This document shows positions 8,035-15,903 of a DNA stretch of 25,725 nt, one piece after another. Position 1 is the stretch's first letter, and each line of letters begins with the position of its first letter. This DNA comes from JBMYYE01 sp049609065 (GTDB taxonomy: Bacteria > Pseudomonadota > Alphaproteobacteria > Rhodobacterales > Rhodobacteraceae), in the NCBI GenBank assembly GCA_049609065.1, contig JBMYYE010000022.1, positions 1 through 25,725 on the forward strand. The letters run 5' to 3'. The position numbers and the translations under genes were made by a program. The notes below the pieces were generated by a model. The model was not told where the DNA came from and made no database searches. It saw only the letters and a list, made by a program, of their open reading frames with translations.

Positions 8035-8728
8035 CGCGCGCCCCCAAGACAGCCATTTCAGCCGCATAATCAGCCAGCACCACATCTGCGGGCCCGTCTT
8101 GGCGCACGGTCCCATCCGCGATCCAAATCACGCGGTCATACCCGGTCACATTATCTAGCTCATGCGTGACGTGAATAATTTGCTGCGGCAAGGTTTCAAA
8201 AATACGCTGAAGGAATAATCGTGTCGGAATATCAAGCCCCGCATAAGGTTCGTCGAGGATAATCACCTCAGGTTCAAGTACCAAAACCGCCATCAGACAC
8301 AGCAAATGCCGCTGCCCACCCGATAGAGTTTGGCAGGATTTTTCCGCCCAATGGGCCTTCCCAAACCGCGCAAGAATACCTTGTGTTTTTTCCACCACCA
8401 CGTGGGGGGATAGACCGCGTTCCTTCAAACCAAACGCGATTTCTTCTTCAACAGTAGGGAAAATAATTTGGTGGTCTGGGTTTTGAAACAGCACGCCAAT
8501 TTTTTCAATTGCAGCCTTTCGGTCCACCGCGGGGTCGATGCCGTCAATCAAAATCGCCCCACCAGTCGGGGCCACCAACCCAGACATTAACCGCAGGAGG
8601 CTGGTTTTACCCGACCCATTTTGGCCAACAATCCCAACGCGGTTTTGCCCAAGCGAAAACGTGACATCGGCTAAGATATCTTGGCCATCTTTGACATAAG
8701 ATACAGAATTAAACTCAACAATCGGCAC
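8021..8728 (-). CDS. bioM: BioM, ATPase of the ECF biotin importer
   Basis: This 235-residue ABC ATPase has all nucleotide-binding motifs: Walker A GQNGSGKT (35-42), the Q-loop in FQNPDHQ (81-87), signature LSGGQ (135-139), Walker B VIILDE (155-160) and a switch histidine in HVTHELD. The FQNPDHQ and PTVEEEIAFG pattern is typical of energy-coupling-factor ATPases. It would drive biotin uptake with BioN and BioY. It starts with GTG at 8728, preceded by AGGGA about 7 bases upstream, and is the first gene of the operon. I looked for a BioR-type box (TTATCTATAA-like) upstream and did not see one. Confidence 0.93.
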   Translation of the reverse strand: MPIVEFNSVSYVKDGQDILADVTFSLGQNRVGIVGQNGSGKTSLLRLMSGLVAPTGGAILIDGIDPAVDRKAAIEKIGVLFQNPDHQIIFPTVEEEIAFGLKERGLSPHVVVEKTQGILARFGKAHWAEKSCQTLSGGQRHLLCLMAVLVLEPEVIILDEPYAGLDIPTRLFLQRIFETLPQQIIHVTHELDNVTGYDRVIWIADGTVRQDGPADVVLADYAAEMAVLGARDAFA

Positions 8729-8903
8729 GTCTAGATCCCTACGAAACTGTTCCTGTGAGTGCTAAGTCAACCGCTTCTATTGTGCAAGTCCGACATTTCA
8801 GCCCATGTTTCTCCGTGGTGCACAGGGTTCCTTGGTAAACGTTAACGAATTGTTCAGCCAAAATTTTTACACTTTGATAAGTTTTAACGCGAGGCGCAAT
8901 TCT
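8729..8903. other. Divergent intergenic region between bioM and the Wzz-like gene
   Basis: This 175-base region is the longest gap in the window and must hold promoters for both flanking genes. It contains the 8-base palindrome CGTTAACG (8840-8847) and an AT-rich stretch at 8860-8885. A weak sigma-70-like pair (TTGTTC at 8850-8855, TTTGAT at 8873-8878, 17-base spacer) faces the Wzz-like gene. No strong promoter or known operator is recognised. Confidence 0.4.
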
Positions 8904-10130
8904 ATGACCAGCACCGTATCGATATTCGATCTCATACGTTTTGTGAGGGTGCATATCAGGCCTCTCCTCACCTCTGGCCTTTGTGGTTTGACGCTCGGCA
9001 TGGTGGCGATTGTTATGCTGCCAAAATCGTATACGGCCACCACGATTCTCACCGTGGCGCCTGATACGCGTCTCAGCTTTGAGCAAGACTATCTCAAATC
9101 GCCCACGGATAAAGACATTTCGAGCTATGCCCAAAGCAAGGTGGCCTTCCTCAATTCAGACGCCTTTCATCTTACTGTTTTAATGCAAGAAAATCTTCTA
9201 CTGATGGCTGACTACGCCCCCAAAGGGGGGCGTAATCAACCCTCTTTGGGTAAGGGCAACCACAGCCAAACTGACATACGCCATGCCCAAAAAATGCTTC
9301 GAAAAAACCTTTCTGTCAAATTACAGGGGCAAACAAATATCGTCACCATAGCAGCCCGCGCCTCCAGCGCCAAAGGCGCCGCAGCCCTTGCAAATGGAAC
9401 CGTCCGCACATTTTTAAACGAAGAGCGCGGCCGCAATGTCGCCCAACTGACCAAACGCAAATCTGCGCTCAAATCGCAAATCGAAAAAGCCCGTATAACC
9501 CTCAACACAGCGCAAACTGCGCATGTGGTCGAAATACTCCATTTTGCAAAAAACCAGTTTCCTTTGCTCACCGATCCCACTTTAAAATCCGCAATTATTA
9601 CCGCTCTCACCCCGATAAATGACCGCTCTGGGAGCCTTGAGCATAGATTAGAAGCCGGGCTTCTCCCTAGTGATCAACACGTAGAACGCGCCGCACTAAA
9701 CCCAAAAACAATACCGCAAATCAACACGATTACAGCGGCATTTCCGATCGAAGACCTTCCCAATTTGCATATGCTCAACATCTATCAAAAACAGCAAAGT
9801 GCAAAAATTGCCACAGACACAATCCAAACTGCCCTTCTCCAATTAGAAAACGTCGAAAAGCTACTTTCCATCTCAATTGGGAAATCCGAAATCATCGCGA
9901 AAGCCATACCGCCATTGCGGCACAGCTCCCCAAAACAAAGCCTGCTGATTGTGCTACCAACTGTCTTTTCTGTGTTCTTGGGTGCTGCTTTTTTATGGTT
10001 CAAAGAAGAAAACAACCTGCGGATATCCCGCCCCCAAGATGCACCTCGACACACAAACAGCCACCGTTCAGAAGAACAAACCGTCCCCTCCAAAAATACA
10101 GAGAAGGTCTTGGAAACATCAAACCTTTAG
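8904..10130 (+). CDS. Wzz-like polysaccharide chain-length / export protein
   Basis: This protein of about 408 residues has the layout of Wzz/polysaccharide co-polymerase proteins. One membrane helix lies near the N-terminus (about 19-40), followed directly by the family-like LPKSYTATTIL stretch. A long periplasmic part with a lysine-rich helical region follows. A second helix near the C-terminus (about 346-366) follows a PKQS motif. A polar cytoplasmic tail of about 40 residues ends the protein, with no tyrosine-kinase domain. Such proteins set the length of O-antigen or exopolysaccharide chains. An upstream in-frame start at 8805 is possible, but ATG 8904 has GAGG 9 bases upstream. No polymerase or glycosyltransferase genes lie nearby. 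Family assignment rests mainly on topology. Confidence 0.72.
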   Translation: MTSTVSIFDLIRFVRVHIRPLLTSGLCGLTLGMVAIVMLPKSYTATTILTVAPDTRLSFEQDYLKSPTDKDISSYAQSKVAFLNSDAFHLTVLMQENLLLMADYAPKGGRNQPSLGKGNHSQTDIRHAQKMLRKNLSVKLQGQTNIVTIAARASSAKGAAALANGTVRTFLNEERGRNVAQLTKRKSALKSQIEKARITLNTAQTAHVVEILHFAKNQFPLLTDPTLKSAIITALTPINDRSGSLEHRLEAGLLPSDQHVERAALNPKTIPQINTITAAFPIEDLPNLHMLNIYQKQQSAKIATDTIQTALLQLENVEKLLSISIGKSEIIAKAIPPLRHSSPKQSLLIVLPTVFSVFLGAAFLWFKEENNLRISRPQDAPRHTNSHRSEEQTVPSKNTEKVLETSNL

Positions 10131-10138
10131 GGATGTGA

Positions 10139-10864
10139 TCAGAGCAAACGCTGAAACCGTGTAATAAGACGTTCACGCGCAGGTGTCGGTTGCTTTTGCC
10201 CCATCGCATCACAGAGCGCACCAGCAATAAACACGCCCGTTACCTGCAGGCCCAGCAAGATTTCCACCATGCTCATGGCACCGCTATCAATCATCGCAGG
10301 CGATAAGCGCAGCAATTTTGGCGCCCACTCCCCCGCATGGCGCCGACCAACTGCACGCCCCGTTTTAGGTGAGATATAGAATAAATCTTCTTCTTCTCCG
10401 CTCACCGCGCAACGCCGTAGATCAAGGCCAAATCCAAGCGCTGACAACAGCGCCATTTCCCACCGAAGATATGCCAACGGCCACGCGTCTGGCACATCAA
10501 GCATATCCAGTAACGCCTGTGTCTGGTCGTAAAGGTTTGGATGTGGCTCCCGCTCAGGCAGAAATTGATCCAACAAGCCAACAACCGCATTGAGCCCTGA
10601 AAGCGCAAGCGGATCCGCCATCGCAACGGCGGTCCGGCTTTTGCGCGCTTCGCTGCGAAAACTTCCCAAATGCCCTTCAAGGCGTGCGCGCCATGTCAGA
10701 TCGAGCTGATTTCCCGCCTGCAAAACAGGGGCGATTTTTCGGGATGCTCCACCCCGTATCACCCCCAAATGGCGGCCTTGATCTTTCGTGAAGACAGACG
10801 CAATCACCGACGTTTCGCCGTGTTTGCGTGTCGCCAGTAGAAGTCCTTCGCCGTGCCATTCCAT
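10139..10864 (-). CDS. recO: RecO, DNA repair and recombination mediator
   Basis: This 241-residue protein matches RecO: an N-terminal OB-fold (about 1-80) with the MEWHGEGLLLATRKHGE start, then a helical domain. RecO works with RecF and RecR to load RecA on SSB-covered single-stranded DNA. The cysteine zinc site found in some RecO proteins is absent; only one cysteine is present in that region (LRRCAVSGE), which is common in alphaproteobacteria. It is the last gene of the long minus-strand run, 9 bases after the DUF1491 gene. Its stop faces the stop of the Wzz-like gene across 8 bases, with no visible terminator. Confidence 0.93.
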   Translation of the reverse strand: MEWHGEGLLLATRKHGETSVIASVFTKDQGRHLGVIRGGASRKIAPVLQAGNQLDLTWRARLEGHLGSFRSEARKSRTAVAMADPLALSGLNAVVGLLDQFLPEREPHPNLYDQTQALLDMLDVPDAWPLAYLRWEMALLSALGFGLDLRRCAVSGEEEDLFYISPKTGRAVGRRHAGEWAPKLLRLSPAMIDSGAMSMVEILLGLQVTGVFIAGALCDAMGQKQPTPARERLITRFQRLL

Positions 10865-10873
10865 GGGGATAGA

Positions 10874-11206
10874 TTAGTCGCTTAAACCAGCTTCGTCGAG
10901 CAAATGTCGCCCTGTGCGGTCCTCGACTTCAATCACCCAAAGATCATTGTCGAATGCGCGCTGTTTGCTGATGGAGGCATCCACTTCGACCTCGGGACCT
11001 TGGGAAAGAATGTCCCAAACCCGCGTGCCAGCCATCAAATCAAAACGCCGCTGATGTAACGTTGCCTGCCCATCAAGCGTGTTTTGTTTCACCAAAACCG
11101 CGCCCGCATTCGCGTCCCCTTTTGCCACGACAAAAGCTGGGATATCTTGCAAGCGCAAACGCGTTAGATACGCCCCAATCCAGACATGGGTCGCCAGTCG
11201 GGTCAT
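10874..11206 (-). CDS. DUF1491 family protein
   Basis: This 110-residue soluble protein has the conserved DUF1491 features, with start pattern MTRLATHVWIGAYLTRLRL and internal AGAVLVKQNTLDG. The family is found mainly in alphaproteobacteria and has no established function. Its ATG overlaps the era stop by 4 bases, so it is very likely translationally coupled to era, and recO follows 9 bases later. This tight placement suggests, but does not prove, a link to ribosome assembly or DNA repair. No membrane segments or catalytic motifs are recognised. Confidence 0.88.
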   Translation of the reverse strand: MTRLATHVWIGAYLTRLRLQDIPAFVVAKGDANAGAVLVKQNTLDGQATLHQRRFDLMAGTRVWDILSQGPEVEVDASISKQRAFDNDLWVIEVEDRTGRHLLDEAGLSD

Positions 11207-12114
11207 TGATTTCCGTCTTTAAAATCAAGGCCCATTTCTGAGTAACGCTCGGATTCTTCGAGCCAGTTCGGGCGCACTTTGACCTTCAAAAACAGGTGAA
11301 CCTTACGGCCGACGAATTCTTCTAATTCTTCACGCGCGGCTTTGCCGATGGCTTTGATGCTCTCGCCTTTATTGCCCAAAACGATGCCTTTATGCCCGTC
11401 GCGCATCACATAAATCATCTGATCGATCCGTGCGGATCCATCTTTGCGTTCTTCCCAGTTTTCAGTTTCCACGGTGAGCTGATAAGGGAGTTCTTGGTGC
11501 AGGCGCAGCGTGAGTTTCTCACGCGTAATTTCCGCCGCAATCATCCGCATTGGCAAATCCGCGATTTGATCTTCTGGATAGAGCCAAGGACCTTTCGGCA
11601 TTTCGCCCGCAAGCCAAGTGCGCAAATGATCCGCGCCATGGCCTTTTTCAGCGGAAATCATAAAGGTTTCCACGAACGGGTATTCTGAGTTCATTTCTTC
11701 GGCCAAACCAAGAAGCACCTCAGATTTCACGCGGTCGATTTTATTGATGGCAAGTGCCACTTTTTGGCTGCCATCACGTTCTTTTAGAGCATCGATAATC
11801 GTGCGCACGCCATCGGTGATGCCGCGGTGAGCTTCGATCATCAGCACCACGATATCCGCATCAGCCGCCCCACCCCATGCGGCGGCAACCATCGCGCGGT
11901 CCAGTCTACGCCGTGGGCGAAAAAGACCAGGCGTATCGACAAAGACAATCTGTGCATCACCTTCGAGCGCCACACCGCGAATACGGGCGCGCGTCGTTTG
12001 CACCTTATGAGTTACAATCGATACTTTCGCCCCGACCATACGGTTCAAGAGGGTGGATTTCCCTGCATTCGGTTCGCCGATTAAGGCCACAAAGCCCGCG
12101 GACGTTTCAGTCAT
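11203..12114 (-). CDS. era: Era, GTPase for 30S ribosome assembly
   Basis: This 303-residue GTPase has P-loop GEPNAGKS (13-20), the switch DTPG, NKID for guanine recognition, and a C-terminal KH RNA-binding domain with VLGNKGESIKAIG. Era binds the 3' end of 16S rRNA and guides small-subunit maturation. The frame is open further upstream to 12165, inside rnc, but the ATG at 12114, one base after the rnc stop, gives the correct N-terminus. Gene order rnc-era-recO is widely conserved. It overlaps the DUF1491 gene by 4 bases. Confidence 0.97.
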   Translation of the reverse strand: MTETSAGFVALIGEPNAGKSTLLNRMVGAKVSIVTHKVQTTRARIRGVALEGDAQIVFVDTPGLFRPRRRLDRAMVAAAWGGAADADIVVLMIEAHRGITDGVRTIIDALKERDGSQKVALAINKIDRVKSEVLLGLAEEMNSEYPFVETFMISAEKGHGADHLRTWLAGEMPKGPWLYPEDQIADLPMRMIAAEITREKLTLRLHQELPYQLTVETENWEERKDGSARIDQMIYVMRDGHKGIVLGNKGESIKAIGKAAREELEEFVGRKVHLFLKVKVRPNWLEESERYSEMGLDFKDGNQ

Positions 12115-12115
12115 A

Positions 12116-12796
12116 TTAATTTTCCAGTTCCGCCAACAAGGCTTTGGCCGCCATTTGTTCGGCATTTCGTTTTGAGCCTGCTTTGGCGATTTTATTTTCG
12201 CCCGTCTGCAAGCTTACTTTAATTGTGAAAACGGGTGCATGATCTGGCCCGCTTCGTTCCATAATATCATAAATAGGCGGTCGCATTTTGCGCGCCTGCG
12301 CCCATTCTTGAAGCGACGTTTTTGCGTCACGCGCGTCAGCTTCGACTTGGGTTACGCGGTTCCCCCAAAGGGTGAGGATCATGTTCTTTGCGGCCCCAAA
12401 GCCACCATCAAGATAAACAGCAGCAATCACCGCTTCCATCCCATCACCCAAAAGCGCATCTTTGCGGCGCCCGCCCGTTTTCATCTCTGAGCGCCCTAAT
12501 TTCAAAACGGCCCCGAGATCAATTTCGCGGGCCACATCCGCACAGGTTTCTTTGCGCACAAGCGCATTAAACCGTGGGGCAAGAATGCCTTCTGCAGCTT
12601 TTTGGTCCTCATCAAAAAGCGCATTGGCCATGACAAGGCCAAGCACCCGATCCCCTAAAAACTCAAGCCGTTGGTTGTCTTCGCGCGTGGGCGATGACAT
12701 CGAGGAATGTGTCACAGCCTGCGACAGCAAAGAGGGATCTTTGAAGCCATAACCGATCCGGTCGCAAAATGCCTTTAGGTCCGCTGAAATTTTCAC
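12116..12796 (-). CDS. rnc: Ribonuclease III
   Basis: This 226-residue protein has the RNase III catalytic signature NQRLEFLGDR (41-50, with acidic residues E45 and D49) and the second acidic motif LLGDGMEAVIAAVYLD. A C-terminal double-stranded RNA-binding domain holds the GSKRNAEQMAAKALL pattern. It cleaves double-stranded RNA, including the rRNA precursor. The length is normal and the catalytic residues are intact. Its start overlaps the lepB stop by 4 bases and its stop is followed after one base by era, so lepB, rnc and era are likely translated as a coupled set. Confidence 0.97.
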   Translation of the reverse strand: MKISADLKAFCDRIGYGFKDPSLLSQAVTHSSMSSPTREDNQRLEFLGDRVLGLVMANALFDEDQKAAEGILAPRFNALVRKETCADVAREIDLGAVLKLGRSEMKTGGRRKDALLGDGMEAVIAAVYLDGGFGAAKNMILTLWGNRVTQVEADARDAKTSLQEWAQARKMRPPIYDIMERSGPDHAPVFTIKVSLQTGENKIAKAGSKRNAEQMAAKALLAELEN

Positions 12797-13569
12797 TCAA
12801 TTGCCTTAAAGAAACGATCGCCACGCCATGTCCAAAACGCAAAGAGCGATCGACCTGCGGAGGAAAACAAAATGCGATCCGCACGACCGATGAGGTTTTC
12901 AAACGGAACCATGCCAACCCCGCCTGCGCGTTGTGGCACACGGCTATCAGTGGAGTTATCACGATTATCGCCCATGAAGAAGAAATGGCCTTCAGGCACA
13001 GAAAACACAGGCGTATTATCAAGAACGGTTTCACGAATATTCAAAACCGTATGAGACACACCATTTGGAAGCGTTTCGATAAACGCCTCTTTCTGGCAAT
13101 CTCCACCTAGGCCAGGGGTTGATTGGCACTGTGGGTAATGACCGGCGGAACCTTGTTTTTCATAGGTCTCAATAAACGGGGTTTGTGGGGATATATCAAC
13201 GGCTTTCCCATTGATATTCAACACAGAATTAATCACTTGGATTTTGTCGCCCGGCAAACCAACAAGCCGTTTGATATAGTCGCTCCCAGTTACAGGGTGG
13301 CGAAATACAACCACATCCCCGCGCTCAGGTTCGGACGCCAAAATACGTCCAGGGATCGGGCACATGGAAAACGGACAGGAGTGTTTAGAATAGCCGTAAG
13401 CCATTTTATTCACGAAAAGGAAATCTCCGACCAAAAGGGTGCTTTTCATGGATCCTGACGGGATCCAAAAAGGTTGGAAAAAGAGGCTGCGGAACACGCC
13501 TGCAATCAGCAAAGCATAGACCACAGTCTTAATTGTATCGCCGAGGCTCTCTTCTTTTTTAGCGGCCAT
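12793..13569 (-). CDS. lepB: Signal peptidase I
   Basis: This 258-residue inner-membrane protease removes signal peptides from secreted proteins. It has one N-terminal membrane helix (about 13-31), then the catalytic serine motif PSGSMKS (Ser40), the catalytic lysine in YIKRLVGLPGD (Lys100) and the late GDNRDNSTDSR box. Two cysteine pairs (in CPFSMC and QCQ...DCQ) lie in the periplasmic part. A TTG at 13578 is also in frame, but the AAGGA site lies only 2 bases from it, so ATG 13569 is preferred. It follows acpS by 53 bases and overlaps rnc by 4. Confidence 0.95.
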   Translation of the reverse strand: MAAKKEESLGDTIKTVVYALLIAGVFRSLFFQPFWIPSGSMKSTLLVGDFLFVNKMAYGYSKHSCPFSMCPIPGRILASEPERGDVVVFRHPVTGSDYIKRLVGLPGDKIQVINSVLNINGKAVDISPQTPFIETYEKQGSAGHYPQCQSTPGLGGDCQKEAFIETLPNGVSHTVLNIRETVLDNTPVFSVPEGHFFFMGDNRDNSTDSRVPQRAGGVGMVPFENLIGRADRILFSSAGRSLFAFWTWRGDRFFKAIE

Positions 13570-13622
13570 TGCGTTCAACTTCCTTTGTGAATGGGCTTTG
13601 GCACTAAATGGGCCGCAGAGGC

Positions 13623-14042
13623 CTAAGAGTCAAGTTCCGCTTGTGCAATTGGACGCGCTTCGATCACAACGAAGGCCTGCGCCCATGGATGATCATCGGT
13701 GAGCGTCACGTGGATATGCGCCTCATGCCCCTTTGGTGTCATCGCCTCGAGCCGCTCTTTCGCCCAGCCTGTGACCTCCATCATGGGCTGACCGGTCTTC
13801 AAATTGCTGACCGACATGTCGCGCCACGCGATCCCCATCGCAAGCCCCGTCCCTAGCGCCTTAGAGCAGGCTTCTTTCGCGGCCCACCGTTTGGCGTAAG
13901 TCCCTGCGACATCTTTGCGCCGCTCTGCTTTTTGTTGTTCGCGCTCGGTGAACACACGTGTTTTAAAGCGATCGCCAAAGCGTTCCAGCGTCCGTTCGAT
14001 ACGTTCAATATTCGCGAGGTCCGTCCCAATGCCTAAGATCAT
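13623..14042 (-). CDS. acpS: Holo-[acyl-carrier-protein] synthase
   Basis: This 139-residue protein transfers 4'-phosphopantetheine from CoA to acyl carrier protein. It shows GIGTDLANIERIE near the N-terminus and WAAKEACSKALGTG, which hold the magnesium-binding aspartate and glutamate of the family. The frame extends upstream to 14120, but ATG 14042 gives the conserved N-terminus MILGIGTD. It lies one base after the LysE-family gene stop. The pdxJ-acpS-lepB order is common in proteobacteria; here two membrane-protein genes are inserted between pdxJ and acpS. Confidence 0.95.
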   Translation of the reverse strand: MILGIGTDLANIERIERTLERFGDRFKTRVFTEREQQKAERRKDVAGTYAKRWAAKEACSKALGTGLAMGIAWRDMSVSNLKTGQPMMEVTGWAKERLEAMTPKGHEAHIHVTLTDDHPWAQAFVVIEARPIAQAELDS

Positions 14043-14043
14043 A

Positions 14044-14670
14044 TCAGCTACCTGATGGCAGATCTGCCATGAGTATTTTCGCACTGACCGCGCCAAACAA
14101 AATGGCAAAAAGCAGCTCAAACATACGCCTTAGGCGGAGATAGCCCCGCGCGATGGGGGCTGATGAAAACAAGACCGCGTAGCCGATGAAAACCACCGCC
14201 GACACCAAAACAAGCGCAAAGAACGCTTGCCACACGTCAAAAACTGAAGCGTCCGCCGGAAGCGCAATGGAATAGATCGCGCCCCAAGATAGGATCGCTT
14301 TGGGATTTGTGAGATGGACAAAGAGGCCACGTTTGAAAAATGCACCATTTTTCACCGAGAAATCAGCCGCTGTGTTTTTTTGCACGCCAAGAGCCGATTT
14401 TAGGGATTTTACCGCCAAAAACAAAAGATAACCCGCCCCGAGATAGCGGATAGCCTCGAAGAGCCAAGCATGGCTCATCATCACGGCCCCCATGCCCAAA
14501 GCCGCCGCGATGCCCCAGCTCATTGAGCCAAGCAAAACACCAGATGCCAGTAAAACGCCAGGTTTGCGGCCATACTGCATAGAGGCGCCCGAAATCGCGA
14601 GCGTCGCAGGGCCCGGTGATCCGCCTGCAATCGCCCAACCGATTAGAATTGCGACATCAACACCAACCAT
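14044..14670 (-). CDS. LysE/RhtB family amino-acid exporter
   Basis: This 208-residue membrane protein has about six hydrophobic helices and the family motif GGSPGPATLAIS near the N-terminus, then HLTNPKAILSWGA in the middle. LysE/RhtB proteins export amino acids and related small molecules; the substrate here is unknown. GTG 14673 and ATG 14670 are adjacent possible starts. ATG 14670 shares one base with the stop of the preceding gene (TGATG), which points to re-initiation. It sits between a small membrane protein gene and acpS. Confidence 0.9.
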   Translation of the reverse strand: MVGVDVAILIGWAIAGGSPGPATLAISGASMQYGRKPGVLLASGVLLGSMSWGIAAALGMGAVMMSHAWLFEAIRYLGAGYLLFLAVKSLKSALGVQKNTAADFSVKNGAFFKRGLFVHLTNPKAILSWGAIYSIALPADASVFDVWQAFFALVLVSAVVFIGYAVLFSSAPIARGYLRLRRMFELLFAILFGAVSAKILMADLPSGS

Positions 14671-15101
14671 CACGTCAAACGCGCCATTTCAATCGCAGCA
14701 CCTGCGCGAAAGCTCGCCCGGTGGAGCACCAAGATGAAAGGCAAAATCATCGCGCCAAAATACCAGTAGTTTCGCAGATATGTCGCATGACGTATTTCAT
14801 CCAAAACATCCGCTCCCATGAGATAGGCAATCCCAGCCAAGATAACCCAGAGACACACAACAACGACGGTCATCCAAAACGCCGCGGTTTTTACCATCAT
14901 ATCGGTGACAGGCATCACAAACGCACGTGTAAAGCGTTTCCCGCAAGAAATCGCCGCCGTGTAAGACGCCACCAGCAAGAACACCACCATCGGCAATTGA
15001 ACATCAATCGCAATGACCAGCGCCGCGTTCACAACGGTGAGGTAAAAAAGCACAAGACTATAGTCGAGAATAAAACGTTTTACGCTAAATAACTTTTTCA
15101 T
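14670..15101 (-). CDS. Small four-helix membrane protein (possibly ABZJ_00895 family)
   Basis: This 143-residue protein has four predicted membrane segments (about 11-32, 37-52, 66-92 and 109-127) joined by short basic loops. The loop after helix 2 (SCGKRFTRAF) and the overall size resemble the uncharacterised ABZJ_00895 family, but I cannot confirm that without a search. The start is well supported by a strong AGGAGG site 5 bases before ATG 15101. It overlaps the LysE-family gene by one base, so the two are probably made together and could work together. No function can be stated. Confidence 0.82.
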   Translation of the reverse strand: MKKLFSVKRFILDYSLVLFYLTVVNAALVIAIDVQLPMVVFLLVASYTAAISCGKRFTRAFVMPVTDMMVKTAAFWMTVVVVCLWVILAGIAYLMGADVLDEIRHATYLRNYWYFGAMILPFILVLHRASFRAGAAIEMARLT

Positions 15102-15121
15102 GTGGGCCTCCTAGAACGACC

Positions 15122-15868
15122 TTAGCCTTGCCGTGCCTCATCCATCAAGCGGCGCATTTCATCAATCGCTGGTGTCAGCCCCCGGAAAATGGCTTCTCCG
15201 ATCAAAAAATGGCCGATATTGAGTTCACGAACCTCAGGAAACGCCGCAATGGGAGCAACCGTATCATAGGTCAAACCATGGCCTGCATGCACTTCGAGCC
15301 CCAAAGAATGCGCAAATATCGACATCTCTTTGAGCTTTACCAATTCTTGATCTCGCTCTTCAAAACGCTCTTCGCTATGGGCGTCGCAATATGCCCCTGT
15401 ATGGAGCTCGATTACTTCTGCACCAATGCGGTGCGCGGCTTCGATCTGGGCTTGATCCGCGGCAATGAAAATAGAAACGCGGCATCCTGCATCTCGCAAA
15501 GGGGCAATAAAATGCGCAAGGTGATTTTCCTCACGTGCGACTTCTAATCCGCCTTCGGTTGTTCGTTCTTCGCGCTTTTCAGGCACGATACATACCGCAT
15601 GGGGTTTGTGGCGTAACGCAATTTTTTGCATTTCTGGGGTCGCGGCCATCTCAAAATTCAAAGGCACCGTTAGGACATCCATTAAACCTTCGATATCGGC
15701 GTCCGAAATATGACGGCGATCTTCACGCAGGTGGGCGGTGATGCCATCTGCGCCCGCCTCTTGTGCGATGCGCGCCGCACGTAATGGGTCCGGATACGCG
15801 CCACCACGTGCGTTGCGCACCGTTGCCACGTGATCAATATTCACACCAAGTCGCAATTTATGTTGCAT
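15122..15868 (-). CDS. pdxJ: Pyridoxine 5'-phosphate synthase
   Basis: This 248-residue TIM-barrel enzyme makes pyridoxine 5'-phosphate from 3-amino-2-oxopropyl phosphate and 1-deoxyxylulose 5-phosphate, the last ring-closing step of DXP-dependent vitamin B6 synthesis. Conserved stretches are NIDHVATVRNARGG near the N-terminus, HLREDRRHI, and ELHTGAYCDAH and VHAGHGLTYD later on. The length and all visible motifs are normal. ATG 15868 has AAGGATGG about 8 bases upstream. It lies 35 bases after the DUF2062 gene and 20 bases before the small membrane protein gene. Confidence 0.97.
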   Translation of the reverse strand: MQHKLRLGVNIDHVATVRNARGGAYPDPLRAARIAQEAGADGITAHLREDRRHISDADIEGLMDVLTVPLNFEMAATPEMQKIALRHKPHAVCIVPEKREERTTEGGLEVAREENHLAHFIAPLRDAGCRVSIFIAADQAQIEAAHRIGAEVIELHTGAYCDAHSEERFEERDQELVKLKEMSIFAHSLGLEVHAGHGLTYDTVAPIAAFPEVRELNIGHFLIGEAIFRGLTPAIDEMRRLMDEARQG

Positions 15869-15903
15869 CTCGTGCCATCCTTCAAATTACCAATACAGAA
15901 AAC

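Noticed and set aside
8035..8115. Upstream extension of bioN to 8115
   Set aside because: It would lie inside bioM and adds residues not typical of EcfT proteins; ATG 8034 gives the normal length.
10131..10138. Terminator between the Wzz-like gene and recO
   Set aside because: Only 8 bases separate the stops and no stem-loop with a T-run is visible on either strand.
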